Positions 53,250 to 62,319 are shown, counted from the first letter of the stretch. The stretch: DNA of 64,000 bases from Paratractidigestivibacter sp963605405 (GCA_963605405.1 CAVCUP010000013.1:14325-78324), one strand, 5' to 3'. The notes: generated by a model not told the origin, from the letters alone. A program made the numbers and translations.

Positions 53250-53377
53250 CTCTAACTCAAATAAAGCGTCATATAACCACAGGTCAACGGCACAGAACCG
53301 TCCGCGGCGCTTCTTTTTTTGCCTGCAACCAGCTGTCGGAATAGGCGGCAATGGGAAGCGCCTGCCCTGGAACCGCC

Positions 53378-54784
53378 CTAGAACGTCACCGTGACGGTCG
53401 TCCCCTCGCCGAGTTCGCTCTCCATGGAGATGTTCGCGTCGTGGAAGGCCGCTGCGTGCTTGACGATGGCGAGCCCCAGGCCCGTGCCGCCCATGTCGCG
53501 GCTGCGGCCCTTGTCCACACGGTAGAACCGCTCGAAGACCTTGTCCTGGGACTCGGCGGGAATGCCGATGCCCGTGTCGCTCACGCGAAGGGTGGCCCTG
53601 CCGTCCACCGGCAGCACCCACACGAATACCCGGCCGCCCTCCTTGTTGTAGCGGATGGCGTTCTCCACAAGGTTCTTGACGAGCTCGTCGAGAAGGCGGG
53701 AATTGCCCTCGATGAAGGTGCCCACGCCCTCGCAGCGCAGGCGGACGCCGGCCTTCTTCGCGCGGCGCTCGAGGCGCGAGCAGACGTCGCGGGCAATGCC
53801 CAGCAAATCGACACGCTCGTTGGGGCCGAAGAGGGTCCCTCTCTCGCCGACGCGCTCGGTCTCGTCGAGCTTGGAGAGCATGAGGATGTCGCTCACGAGG
53901 CTCGAGAGGCGCTGCGCGTCCTTATAGATCCTGCCGGCGAAGTCCTGCACGTCCTCGGGGCGGCATACGCCGTCGCGGATCAGCTCGGCGGCGCCGCTGA
54001 TGCTCGCGATGGGCGTCTTGAGCTCGTGGGTCACGTTGCTCGTGAACTCCCGGCGCATGTCGTTGGCGTCCTCGATGGCGCTCATGCGGACGAGGAGCTG
54101 CTTGTGCTGTACATTAAGGCGGCTCACGAGGGGGCCCAGCTCGGTATACGGCGCGCTCGACTCCTCGGCGGCCGGGTCGATCTCGAGGATCGGGCGGACG
54201 ATGGCCTGCGAGAGGCGGTGCCCCACGAGCCAGCTCAGCCCCACGATCACGAAGGCGAGCAGCGTCAGCACGATGAAGTCGGTGCCGAGAAACGCCACGA
54301 CGCTCGCGCGCTCGACGGAGATTCTCAGCACGTCGCCCGACTCGAGCCGGCGGGCCTCGTAGAGGCTCACGTAGCCCACGGTGTCGGAGTTGCGGTCCGA
54401 GGAGCCCGTGCCGTCGGAGAGCGCCTCGGCGACCTCGGGACGGTCGGCATGGTTCGGCAGGCTCGAGGCCTCGGCACCGGAGTCGTAGATGACCGATCCG
54501 TCGGGAGCCACCAGCGTGGCGCGGAGCTCCCCCAGCGAGAGGCGCGAGAGCACGCTCGCGTCGTCATCGGTCATGTCGAGAAGCGACGAGAGCGTCTCGC
54601 ACTCGCCGGCCAGCTGAACATGCTCGTCGGCGAGGAAGGTGTTCTGAAAGACAAACGCGGAAGCCGCCGTCACGAGGATGGCGACGGCGGCGCAGGCGGC
54701 GACGAGCGCCAAGAAGACTTGCCTGGAAAGCGAGGTCTTCTTGGCGCCGTCGCTGAACTTATCTGTGAATAAACTCCTGCTCAA
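53378..54784 (-). CDS. phoR: Phosphate-regulon-type sensor histidine kinase
   Basis: A 468-residue sensor kinase. Two membrane helices (about 20-45 and 165-190) enclose a roughly 120-residue extracytoplasmic domain, then a HAMP-like linker. The dimerisation helix has FTSNVTHELKTPIAS (phospho-His), and the ATPase boxes are LVENAIRYNKEGG (N), DTGIGIP (G1) and GGTGLGLAIVKHA (G2). It starts at TTG 54784 with AAGGAG five bases upstream. It is the last gene of the pst-pho cluster, ten bases after phoP. Confidence 0.92.
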   Translation of the reverse strand: MSRSLFTDKFSDGAKKTSLSRQVFLALVAACAAVAILVTAASAFVFQNTFLADEHVQLAGECETLSSLLDMTDDDASVLSRLSLGELRATLVAPDGSVIYDSGAEASSLPNHADRPEVAEALSDGTGSSDRNSDTVGYVSLYEARRLESGDVLRISVERASVVAFLGTDFIVLTLLAFVIVGLSWLVGHRLSQAIVRPILEIDPAAEESSAPYTELGPLVSRLNVQHKQLLVRMSAIEDANDMRREFTSNVTHELKTPIASISGAAELIRDGVCRPEDVQDFAGRIYKDAQRLSSLVSDILMLSKLDETERVGERGTLFGPNERVDLLGIARDVCSRLERRAKKAGVRLRCEGVGTFIEGNSRLLDELVKNLVENAIRYNKEGGRVFVWVLPVDGRATLRVSDTGIGIPAESQDKVFERFYRVDKGRSRDMGGTGLGLAIVKHAAAFHDANISMESELGEGTTVTVTF

Positions 54785-54793
54785 GCGGGCTCC

Positions 54794-55486
54794 TTACCCA
54801 TGGACGCGGTAACCGACGCCCCTCACCGTCTCGATGAGGTCGCTCGAGTCGCCGAGCTTGGCGCGAATCTGCTGGACATGCACGTCCACCGTACGCGAGC
54901 CGCCGTCGAAGTCCCAGCCCCAGACGCGCTGCAGCAGCGTCTCGCGGGAGAACACGACGCCCGGGGACTTCATCAGGAAGCTCAACAGGTCGAACTCGCG
55001 CATCGTGAGCGGGAGCTCCTTCCCGTCAAGGGTGGCCTCGCGCCTCTCGGGCCAGACGCAGACGGGTCCGACGGCGACGCACTCGGCCTCGGACCCGCCG
55101 GAGTCGCGGCCCGCACGGCGCAGGAGGGCGCGCGTGCGGCTCACCATCTCCATCATGCCGAAGGGCTTGGAGAGATAGTCGTCGGCGCCGCCGTCGAGAG
55201 CGCGGACCTTGTCGAGCTCGGTGTCCTTGGCGGTGAGCATCATCACCGGGACGTTCGACAGCCCCGGCATCTTGCGGATGCGCGAGAGAATCTCGAGCCC
55301 GTCCGCGTCCGGGAGCATGATGTCGAGGAGCACCGCGTCCGGGACCCGTTCCGCGCACGCGCGTCTGAACTCGGCGTCGTCGGCGCACCCCCTCGCCTCG
55401 ATGCCGCCCTGCCCCAAGGCGTAGACCGTGAGCTCGCGGATGTTCTTGTCGTCCTCGACGTAGTAGACCACGTTCGATGCCCCCAT
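54794..55486 (-). CDS. phoP: Phosphate-regulon-type response regulator (OmpR/PhoB family)
   Basis: A 230-residue regulator. The receiver domain holds YYVEDDKNIR (acidic pocket), LLDIMLPDADG (phospho-Asp, about 53), MMLTAKD (Thr) and LSKPFGM (Lys). The C-terminal OmpR-type winged helix has LTMREFDLLSFLMKSPG, FDGGSRTVDVHVQQIRAKL (recognition helix) and ETVRGVGYRV. The start is the ATG at 55486, since residues ahead of it are not receiver sequence. It lies 13 bp after phoU. Confidence 0.93.
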   Translation of the reverse strand: MGASNVVYYVEDDKNIRELTVYALGQGGIEARGCADDAEFRRACAERVPDAVLLDIMLPDADGLEILSRIRKMPGLSNVPVMMLTAKDTELDKVRALDGGADDYLSKPFGMMEMVSRTRALLRRAGRDSGGSEAECVAVGPVCVWPERREATLDGKELPLTMREFDLLSFLMKSPGVVFSRETLLQRVWGWDFDGGSRTVDVHVQQIRAKLGDSSDLIETVRGVGYRVHG

Positions 55487-55499
55487 TGCCTGGACTTCC

Positions 55500-56195
55500 C
55501 TACTGTCGCTGCGCGGCTTCGACCTGGCTGGTCTTCGCGGCCACGGTGTGCTCACCGGTAACGCGGAAGATCGCCCAGCTGGCGACGCGCTTGGAGAGGT
55601 CGCCAATACGCTCGAAGTACTTCACGACCATGATGAGCTCCGGCAGGTACTGCGCGGAGGACTTGCCGTCGCGGATGAGCTTGACGAGCTTGCCGTGGAC
55701 CTCCCAATAGCAAGAGTTTACCTTCTCGTCGCTCTCGATGGTCTTCTGGGCGAGCTCGACATCGGAGGCCATGAACGCGTCGACGGCGTCACCGACCATC
55801 TGGGCGCAGAGCCTGCTCATCTCGAGGGCCTCGGCCGCGACCTTCTCGGTGGCCTTCGCGGGCATCTCCTCGACGAGAAGGGCGAGGTCGCGCGTCATCG
55901 AGTCGATGTGGGAGAGGTCGGAGACGATGCGGAACGAGCCGGAGATGAAGCGCAGGTCGTCGCCGAAGAGCGGCTGCTGGAGAAGCATCGCGTCGAGGCA
56001 GTTGTTCTCGATGTTGGAACGAAGGCGGTCCTCCTCCTTGCGCCCGTCGACGAGGTCCTCTCGGGCGCTCTCGTCGCCCGTGGCCACGAGGCCTGCGGCA
56101 AGGATGTCCTTGACGCACTTGTCCTTGAGCCGATTGACGAGGGACTGAATCTCTTCGAGCTGTGCGGAGAACTTGGTGCGGGTCTGCATAACCAT
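55500..56195 (-). CDS. phoU: Phosphate uptake regulator PhoU
   Basis: A 231-residue helical PhoU. Two three-helix PhoU repeats are seen, each with the family E/D-x(3)-D-type metal-binding pattern, e.g. FRIVSDLSHIDSMTRDLALL and MVVKYFERIGDLSKRVASW. PhoU restrains PhoR signalling when phosphate is plentiful and modulates Pst. ATG 56195 with GGAAGG upstream overlaps the region of the pstB stop; ATG 56189 is an alternative. Confidence 0.95.
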   Translation of the reverse strand: MVMQTRTKFSAQLEEIQSLVNRLKDKCVKDILAAGLVATGDESAREDLVDGRKEEDRLRSNIENNCLDAMLLQQPLFGDDLRFISGSFRIVSDLSHIDSMTRDLALLVEEMPAKATEKVAAEALEMSRLCAQMVGDAVDAFMASDVELAQKTIESDEKVNSCYWEVHGKLVKLIRDGKSSAQYLPELIMVVKYFERIGDLSKRVASWAIFRVTGEHTVAAKTSQVEAAQRQ

Positions 56196-56196
56196 A

Positions 56197-56991
56197 TCAG
56201 CTGAACCTTCCTGAGAGATATTCCTGGGTACGGGTCTCTTTGGGATTGGCGAAGAATTCCTTGGTGGGGCCGGACTCGATGAGCTCACCGAGATAGAAGA
56301 AGCAGGTCTTGTCCGCCACGCGCGTGGCCTGCTGCATATTGTGGGTCACGACGACCACGGTGTGGTCGCAGGCGAGCTCGCCCATGAGCTGCTCGACCTG
56401 CAGGGTCGAGATGGGGTCGAGCGCGGAGGTGGGCTCGTCCATGAGCAGGACCTCGGGGTTCGTGGCGAGCGCCCTCGCGATGCAGAGGCGCTGCTGCTGC
56501 CCGCCGGAAAGCCCGAGGCCGGACTGGCCGAGCTTGTCCTTGACCTCGTCCCAGAGCGCGGCGCGGGTAAGGCAGCGCTCGACGATCTCATCGGCCTCGG
56601 AGCGGGAGAGCCGCTTCATGCGGGCAGGGCCGAAGAGCACATTGTCGCGGATGCTCATCGGGAAGGGGTTCGGGTGCTGGAACACCATGCCCACGTGCAC
56701 GCGCAGCGCGTTCGCGTCCATCCTGAAGATATCCTGCCCGCGGAACTCGATCGATCCCTCGCAGCGCACCCCCTCGACGAAGTCGCACATGCGATTGAAG
56801 GTGCGCAGCAGCGTCGACTTGCCGCAGCCGGAAGGCCCGATGAAGGCGGTCGCGCGGTTCTCGGGAATCTCGAGGCTGATCTTCTTAAGGGCCTGGAAGT
56901 CCGAGTACCAGAGATCGAAGTCCCTGATGCTTATGGCCGTGTCCGCCCCTTCGATACCGCGATGGCCGGCTTGGTCGAACTTGTTTTGCAT
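56197..56991 (-). CDS. pstB: Phosphate ABC transporter ATPase (second copy)
   Basis: A 264-residue PstB. It has Walker A GPSGCGKSTLLRTFNRM, LSGGQQQRLCIARAL, Walker B VLLMDEPTSALDP, and the PstB-specific Q-loop VFQHPNPFPMSI. The ATG at 56991 has GGAGGA five bases upstream; an ATG at 57003 overlaps the stop of the previous pstB. Two adjacent pstB genes are frequent in Gram-positive bacteria and may serve different conditions. Confidence 0.96.
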   Translation of the reverse strand: MQNKFDQAGHRGIEGADTAISIRDFDLWYSDFQALKKISLEIPENRATAFIGPSGCGKSTLLRTFNRMCDFVEGVRCEGSIEFRGQDIFRMDANALRVHVGMVFQHPNPFPMSIRDNVLFGPARMKRLSRSEADEIVERCLTRAALWDEVKDKLGQSGLGLSGGQQQRLCIARALATNPEVLLMDEPTSALDPISTLQVEQLMGELACDHTVVVVTHNMQQATRVADKTCFFYLGELIESGPTKEFFANPKETRTQEYLSGRFS

Positions 56992-57002
56992 TGTCTCCTC
57001 CA

Positions 57003-57827
57003 TCAGCCGAACCTGCCGGTCAGGTAATCGACGAGCTTCTGGTCCTTGGGCGCCATAAAGATCTGGCGGGTCGGGCCCGTCTCGACCATGTCGCCCATGT
57101 AGAAGAAGGCCGTGCGGTCGGAGACGCGGCTCGCCTGCTCCATGTTGTGGGTGACGATGGCCACGCAGATGCCCGAGTCGGCGATGTCGCGGATGGTCTC
57201 CTCGACAGCATAGGTGGAAATGGGGTCGAGGGCCGAGCAGGGCTCGTCGAAGAGGACCACGTCGGGCTTCATCGCCAGGGTGCGCGCGATACAGAGGCGC
57301 TGCTGCTGGCCGCCGGAAAGCGCCAAGGCGCTTCTGTCGAGCTTGTCCTTGACCTCGTCCCAAAGGGCCGCCTGGCGAAGGCTCGTCTCCACGAGCTCAT
57401 CGGCCGCCGCTTTATCGCCCACGCGGCCGTGTCGCTTGGGCGCGAAGAGGATGTTCTCGCGGATCGACTTGCGGAAGGGAGTCGGCTGCTGAAAGACCAT
57501 GCCGATGGACTTGCGCAGCTCGAAGAGATTCTCTTCGCGGGTGTTGATGTCGTGGTCGTGGTAGATGATTCGTCCGCCAACGACGCACTTGGGAATCTCG
57601 CGGTTCATGAGGTTCAGACAGCGCAGGAAGGTGGACTTGCCGCATCCGGAGGGGCCGATGAGGGCCGTGACGGTGCCCTCGTCGAAGGCGAGGCTCGTCG
57701 GGTGCAGGGACTCCTTGGTGTAGTTGTAGCGCACGGTCACGCCATGGGTCTCGAGCAGGTGCGGTGTGGCCACGGTGGGCGCGGCGGGCGTGCCGGCGGG
57801 GATATCGTTTCTCATGGTCTCGCTCAT
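57003..57827 (-). CDS. pstB: Phosphate ABC transporter ATPase (first copy)
   Basis: A 274-residue PstB with a 30-residue N-terminal extension. Walker A is GPSGCGKSTFLRCLNLMN, the signature LSGGQQQRLCIARTL, and Walker B VVLFDEPCSALDP. GMVFQQPTPFRKSI replaces the more usual NPFP form of the neighbour, so the two copies are diverged paralogues rather than a recent duplication. The ATG overlaps the pstA stop (ATGA). Confidence 0.96.
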   Translation of the reverse strand: MSETMRNDIPAGTPAAPTVATPHLLETHGVTVRYNYTKESLHPTSLAFDEGTVTALIGPSGCGKSTFLRCLNLMNREIPKCVVGGRIIYHDHDINTREENLFELRKSIGMVFQQPTPFRKSIRENILFAPKRHGRVGDKAAADELVETSLRQAALWDEVKDKLDRSALALSGGQQQRLCIARTLAMKPDVVLFDEPCSALDPISTYAVEETIRDIADSGICVAIVTHNMEQASRVSDRTAFFYMGDMVETGPTRQIFMAPKDQKLVDYLTGRFG

Positions 57828-58783
57828 TCGCTCGTCATCTTCTTTGCCAGGAACTTGCCGAGGAGGCGGGCCAGCACGTTAAAGAGAAGCACGCAGATGA
57901 TGAGGACCGCGGCGGTGCCCCACACGATCTGGTCGTTGCCGGGAGAGGGCTCCATCTTGAGCTTCCAGATGTGAACGGCGAGCGTCTCGGCGGGACGGAA
58001 GATATTGAAGGGGTTGCGCGGGCTCGAGAGGCTCGCGGCGAAGTTGATGTTCACGGCGGCGGAGCCCGACGTGAAGATGAGGGCGGCGGCCTCGCCGAAC
58101 ACGCGGCCCGCAGAGATCACGACGCCCGTGACGATGGCGGGCATGGCGGCCGGCAGCAGCACATGGATCGTGGTCTCCCAGCGCGTGAGGCCCATAGCCA
58201 GACCGGCGTCGCGCTGGCTTCTCGGCACGTCCTCGAGCGCCTGCTGAATCACGCGCACCAGGATGGGGATGTTGAACATCGTGAGCGCCATAGCGCCGGC
58301 GAGGATCGAGATGCCCCAGCCGAGCGTGACCACGAAGAAGAGCGAGCCGAACATGCCTACGACGATGGAAGGCAGACTCGAGAGCGTCTCGATGGCGGTG
58401 GAAGCGGCCTTGGTCACCCAGTTGTCGGGCGCGTACTCGACGAGGAAGATCGCCGCGCCGAGGCTAATGGGCACGCTGATGAGCAGCGTGATGATCAGCA
58501 TGTAGAAACTGTCGAAGAGCTCGGAGCTGATGCCGGGGTTCTCCTTGGCCGTCGGGCTCGTGGTGAGGAAGCCCGCGGAGAACGCCTTGCCGAGGCCCTG
58601 CACCAGGATAAACGCAACGATGGCGGCGAGCAAGCCGAGGACGAAGACGACGATGACGGTGAGGATGCCCGTGGCGACGCGGTCCTGCGCGCCGATGCGT
58701 CGGGCATGCGCGTCGAGGTCGACGCCGAGGCCGCCGTCGCGGATATTGGCCGCCTTCGAGGTGGTGGTGTTCTCGCTATCCAC
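57824..58783 (-). CDS. pstA: Phosphate ABC transporter permease PstA
   Basis: A 319-residue permease with six core helices. The hydrophilic first 35 residues precede the MetI-like domain, with the coupling loop EDVPRSQRDAGLAMGLTRWETT and the family SLPSIVVGMFG. It starts at GTG 58783, overlapping the pstC end by eight bases. Confidence 0.95.
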   Translation of the reverse strand: MDSENTTTSKAANIRDGGLGVDLDAHARRIGAQDRVATGILTVIVVFVLGLLAAIVAFILVQGLGKAFSAGFLTTSPTAKENPGISSELFDSFYMLIITLLISVPISLGAAIFLVEYAPDNWVTKAASTAIETLSSLPSIVVGMFGSLFFVVTLGWGISILAGAMALTMFNIPILVRVIQQALEDVPRSQRDAGLAMGLTRWETTIHVLLPAAMPAIVTGVVISAGRVFGEAAALIFTSGSAAVNINFAASLSSPRNPFNIFRPAETLAVHIWKLKMEPSPGNDQIVWGTAAVLIICVLLFNVLARLLGKFLAKKMTSE

Positions 58784-59678
58784 GGTCCTTCGCCCCCTTG
58801 TTGCCGATGATGTGGATGATCAGGATAAAGAAGAGGGACATGGCCATGAGCAGCAGGCCCAGCGCCCAAAGGGCGTGGTACTGGACAGAACCGGTCGTCG
58901 CATTCGAGAAGCCCGAGGTGAGGGCCGTCGTGAGCGTGGCCGCAGGGGAAAGAAGCCCGGCGGGCATGATCTTCTCGACGCCGCCGATGACCATCTGGAC
59001 GGCGAGCGTCTCGCCGAAGGCGCGGGTCATGCCGAGGATGACGGCCGTCATGAGGGAGGGCAGCGCCGACTTGAGGACAACGTGCCAGACCGTCTGCCAG
59101 CGTGTGCAGCCCAGGGCATAGGATCCCTCGCGATACTGGTTGGGGACGGCCGCGAGCGCGTCGATGGAGAGCGTCGTCACGGTGGGGAGGATCATGACGG
59201 CGAGCACGATGGCGCCCGAGAGGATGCCCGCGCCCGTGCCGGCCGCGTCGCCGAAGATCGCGCGCATGGCGGCGTTGACCACGGTCAGGCCGATAAGGCC
59301 GTAGACGACAGAGGGAATGCCGACGAGGAGCTCGACCAGCGGCTGGAAAACCTTGCGGCCGAAGACCGGACGCACCTCGACGACGAAGATGGCGCTGCCC
59401 AGAGCGATGGGGAGCGTGAAGAGCGTGGAGAGAACCATGACGCCGAAGGACGTGACGATGAGCGGAAGCGCTCCGTACTTGCCCTCGGAGGGCACCCAGC
59501 TCGTGCCCGTCAGGAACTCGCCGATGCTGATGCCGTCGACGAGGAACGCGGAGAGGCCCTGCTGGGCGACCATGACGATGAGCGTCACGACGATGATGGC
59601 CACGAGGGCGACGCACGCCCCCGTGATGCCCAGGCCCACGTTCTCGAGGCGGCGCTTCGGCAATAGCTGTTTTGCCAT
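58776..59678 (-). CDS. pstC: Phosphate ABC transporter permease PstC
   Basis: A 300-residue permease. It has six helices with the MetI-like signature AAVPNQYREGSYALGCTRWQTV and the PstC blocks GIPSVVYGLIGL and GMTRAFGETLAVQMVIGG. It dimerises with PstA. The ATG at 59678 follows AGAAAGG; the gap from pstS contains a strong stem-loop. Confidence 0.95.
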   Translation of the reverse strand: MAKQLLPKRRLENVGLGITGACVALVAIIVVTLIVMVAQQGLSAFLVDGISIGEFLTGTSWVPSEGKYGALPLIVTSFGVMVLSTLFTLPIALGSAIFVVEVRPVFGRKVFQPLVELLVGIPSVVYGLIGLTVVNAAMRAIFGDAAGTGAGILSGAIVLAVMILPTVTTLSIDALAAVPNQYREGSYALGCTRWQTVWHVVLKSALPSLMTAVILGMTRAFGETLAVQMVIGGVEKIMPAGLLSPAATLTTALTSGFSNATTGSVQYHALWALGLLLMAMSLFFILIIHIIGNKGAKDRG

Positions 59679-59707
59679 TGAGCGACCTTTCTCGCTGCTA
59701 CATAAAA

Positions 59708-59747
59708 CGAGGTGGGCGCCGAACGGTAAGGCCCGGCGCTCACCTCG
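59708..59747 (-). terminator. Intercistronic stem-loop between pstS and pstC
   Basis: A 14-bp stem with one mismatch, CGAGGTGGGCGCCG with CGGCGCTCACCTCG (59708-59721, 59734-59747), is followed on the gene strand by TTTTATG. It can end most transcripts after pstS, giving an excess of the binding protein. Confidence 0.75.
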
Positions 59748-59759
59748 AAGGGAAGAGGC

Positions 59760-60698
59760 TTACTTGGAGCTGACGTTGCCGGAGGCGTCCTTCTCGACCT
59801 TCATGTCCGAGACGGGAATGAAGCCCTCCTCCTCGACGAGCGAGCCCTGGACGTCGTCGGAGAGCATGTAATCAATGAAGGCCTGGGTCGCCTCGTCGGC
59901 GTCCTTGGCGGTGTACATGTGCTCATAGGCCCAGATGGTGAACTCGCCGGAGCAGACGTTCTCGGCGGTCGGGGCGACGCCGCCGACCTTGAGGGCCTTG
60001 AACTTGGCGTCGTCGAAGTAGGAGAAGGCGAGATAGGAGATGGAGCCCTCGGTGGCCTGGATCTTCTCCACGACGGTGCCGGAGGAGTCCTCCTCGGCGA
60101 CAGGCGCGAAGGTGTCGGGGGCCTTCTCGCCGGCGAGGACGGCGGCCTCGAAGGTCGCGCGGGTGCCGGAGCCGGCCTTGCGCTCGATGACCTGGATCTT
60201 GCCGGCGGTGCCGCCGACCTCGGACCAGTCGGTGATGGCGCCGGTGAAGATGCCCTTGAGCTGCTCGATGGTCAGGTCGTCGACGTCGACGTTGGAGTTG
60301 ACGATGGGGCCCATGCCCACGACGGCGACGGTGTTGTCGACGAGGTTGGCGGCGTCGGAGGCGTCGAGCTTCTCCTCGGCGAAGACGTCGGAGCGGCCGA
60401 TCTGGGCCTTGCCGTCCTTGACGTCGGAGAGACCCTGGCCGGAGCCGCCGCCGGTGATGGCGACGGTCACGTCGGGGTTGACGTCCTCGAACTGCTGGGC
60501 CGCGGACTCGACAAGGCTCTGGAACGAGGTGGCGCCGGAGCAGTTGACGGTGCCGGAAATGGACGCGGACGCGGCGGAATCGCTGGAGCTGGAGCTGGAG
60601 CCCCCGCAGCCGACAAGACCGAGGCCGGCGACCGCGACGGCGGCGCCGCCGAAACCAGCGAGGAACTGACGACGAGAGAGGCTATCGAGCTTGGACAT
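59760..60698 (-). CDS. pstS: Phosphate-binding lipoprotein PstS
   Basis: A 312-residue phosphate-binding protein. The N-terminus MSKLDSLSRRQFLAGFGG has a twin-arginine motif, then a lipobox (GLVGC) and a Ser-rich linker, as in the window's LivJ. The ligand domain has SGATSFQSLVESA, GGGSGQGLSDV and RKAGSGTRATFE, the phosphate loops of the PstS fold. The ATG at 60698 has GGAAGGAG seven bases ahead. It is the first gene of pstSCABB-phoU-phoPR. Confidence 0.96.
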   Translation of the reverse strand: MSKLDSLSRRQFLAGFGGAAVAVAGLGLVGCGGSSSSSSDSAASASISGTVNCSGATSFQSLVESAAQQFEDVNPDVTVAITGGGSGQGLSDVKDGKAQIGRSDVFAEEKLDASDAANLVDNTVAVVGMGPIVNSNVDVDDLTIEQLKGIFTGAITDWSEVGGTAGKIQVIERKAGSGTRATFEAAVLAGEKAPDTFAPVAEEDSSGTVVEKIQATEGSISYLAFSYFDDAKFKALKVGGVAPTAENVCSGEFTIWAYEHMYTAKDADEATQAFIDYMLSDDVQGSLVEEEGFIPVSDMKVEKDASGNVSSK

Positions 60699-60822
60699 GG
60701 ATCTCCTTCCAAAGGGTTGCCGGAACCCCGCGCCCATGCGGGCCTCCGGCCGTGTCAAGAAGCATCCTAGGGGCGGCAAGCGGGCTTACAAAGCGACGTC
60801 CGTCGACGCTTACCCGAGCCTG

Positions 60823-60850
60823 ATTTATCCTTACATCCAGTTAACAAACC
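60823..60850 (-). promoter_or_regulatory. Candidate Pho-box and promoter of pstS
   Basis: On the plus strand TTACAT (60831-60836) and TTAACA (60841-60846) form direct TTAAC-like elements one turn apart, resembling phosphate-regulator boxes of Gram-positive bacteria. On the gene strand GATAAA (60823-60828) is a possible -10, with the boxes over the -35 region. Confidence 0.4.
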
Positions 60851-61001
60851 GTATTGGCTTCGTTACAGACAGCCGACATACACCCTCTGAGCTGGGGCCT
60901 TACAAAACAACTTGTGTCGCGGGGCGATTGTAAGCCGCCTTACGTTTGGACTTAGGCGAACCGGCCGCGCCATGCGGAGGGACCCGCGCGGATGTTTCCC
61001 C
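60851..61001. other. pstS upstream region, no gene supported
   Basis: Nothing coding is seen. The sequence shifts from AT-richer promoter DNA to very GC-rich sequence at about 60960, near where array B begins. Confidence 0.4.
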
Positions 61002-61303
61002 GCCCTGGGGTCTCGTTGTCCGGCAAACCGGACGGTCCTCGAGCCCTGAAGCGCCGCCGCGCAGCAATCGGGTATCCCCTCAGCCCCAAAACCTCGCCGC
61101 ACAGCAACCAACCGGGCCAGCCCGCCCCGGATTCACGCCGCCCAGTAACCTCACATTACTGGGCGGCGCCTATCCGGGGCCACGGACCCGCCCGCATTAC
61201 TGGGCGGCAAGTTACCAGGGCTCCACGGGACTTCAATTTGCTGGGTGGCGCGATTCTAGGGCGCGCAGGTCGGCACCGTTACTGGACGGCGAGAAAACAA
61301 GGC
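61002..61303. repeat. Repeat array B: eight units, 41-bp period, facing outward from a dyad
   Basis: Reverse units start at 61002 (degenerate), 61043, 61083 and 61124, and forward units at 61155, 61196, 61237 and 61278. The forward core here is mostly ATTACTGGGCGGC or a close variant, with tails such as TTACCAGGGC and TATCCGGGGC. The start-to-start spacing is 40-41 bp. The dyad is CGCCGCCCAGTAAC then CTCAC-type gap then ATTACTGGGCGGCG. The last unit ends 11 bp before the stop codon of the nuclease-like gene. Confidence 0.88.
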
Positions 61304-61314
61304 TCGCGGCCTCA

Positions 61315-62319
61315 CTAATAGACGCGGCCAGCCTTCGCCAGCTCTTGGTAAAGATCGACTCGGCGGGCCTTCTCCCGACGCTCGTCCGCGGCCGATCGGT
61401 GACGCCTGGGATAGCCGGCCTCCTCGCGCACCTTGAACACGAGGTCGTCCATATACCCGAGGTTGCGATACATCTCCCGGTTAATCCGGTACTCGCCGAT
61501 GCCGGCGGCCTTGAGCTCGTTGCCGCGCAAGGCATCGGCCGCCACGCCTTCGGGCGACATGTGATATTCCTCGCCGTCGTACTCGATCGCGACGGGCGCC
61601 GCGCCCGACCCCGGCCATGGGGCAATGAGGATATCCGGCCTGCGGATGCGTTTATCGGCAAAGCCGGCCCCGATTCGATCGACCTCGACCGACGAGTTAA
61701 GCGAGAGGAGCCTGAGCCCATAGCCGCCCTTGGATACGGGAAGGGCGAGCCTTAAGGCCAGTTTTGTCTCCATGGGTGAGGCCGCGCCGGGAAACGCGAC
61801 CTTGTCCGCCCTCGCGAGCGCCCTGCAGCCCTTGATTCCCGCGCAGGTGGAAAGAAAATCCTTAATTGCATCGGGGCCGATCAACGGTCGGCGCCGCTGG
61901 ACGACGCCCCCCGGCCGCCCCGGAGCAATGGAGTAGGTCCCCATCATCTCGCAGAGAATGAGCACGAGGTCGATGACGGGCACCTCTTGGGCAAGCTGAA
62001 GCGCCGTGAGCTCAGGGCCGGCGCACCATACTCCCTTGCGCAGCTGGAACACCGAGCCTGCCGGCAACTCCGTCCCCCATACATGCGAAATGTAGGCAGG
62101 ACGGACCCGCGAGCCTGCGGCCTCGCTGGTAACGGACTCCAGCGGCTCCCCGGCGCGACGCAGAGCAGAGTTCTCCCTCAAGAGGTCGCGCGCCGTGAAA
62201 GCGTCCATCGGCGCCGCCGGGGCAAAGAGCGCTTGACCGTTGGTTGGGCACAGCGGGGCTTCCACCTCGGGGTCCCGAAGCAGGCGAAGAGCCGTTTTAT
62301 GTGAGAACAAGGTATCCAT
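61315..62319 (-). CDS. PD-(D/E)XK (DUF559-like) nuclease-fold protein
   Basis: A 334-residue protein that I do not recognise as a named family member. The C-terminal part (about residues 180-300) has ASPMETKLALRLAL, RPDILIAPWP, VAIEYDGEEYHMSPEG and an Arg/Lys-rich end with KAAGIGEYRINREMYRN. The spacing of E, D, and E-x-D-G-x-x-x-H resembles the DUF559/Vsr-like PD-(D/E)XK nuclease core. The first 180 residues may be a wing or recognition region, with RDLLRENSALRRAG and LQLAQEVPVIDLVLILCEM. The ATG at 62319 has no strong SD. It lies alone between arrays B and C. Confidence 0.6.
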   Translation of the reverse strand: MDTLFSHKTALRLLRDPEVEAPLCPTNGQALFAPAAPMDAFTARDLLRENSALRRAGEPLESVTSEAAGSRVRPAYISHVWGTELPAGSVFQLRKGVWCAGPELTALQLAQEVPVIDLVLILCEMMGTYSIAPGRPGGVVQRRRPLIGPDAIKDFLSTCAGIKGCRALARADKVAFPGAASPMETKLALRLALPVSKGGYGLRLLSLNSSVEVDRIGAGFADKRIRRPDILIAPWPGSGAAPVAIEYDGEEYHMSPEGVAADALRGNELKAAGIGEYRINREMYRNLGYMDDLVFKVREEAGYPRRHRSAADERREKARRVDLYQELAKAGRVY

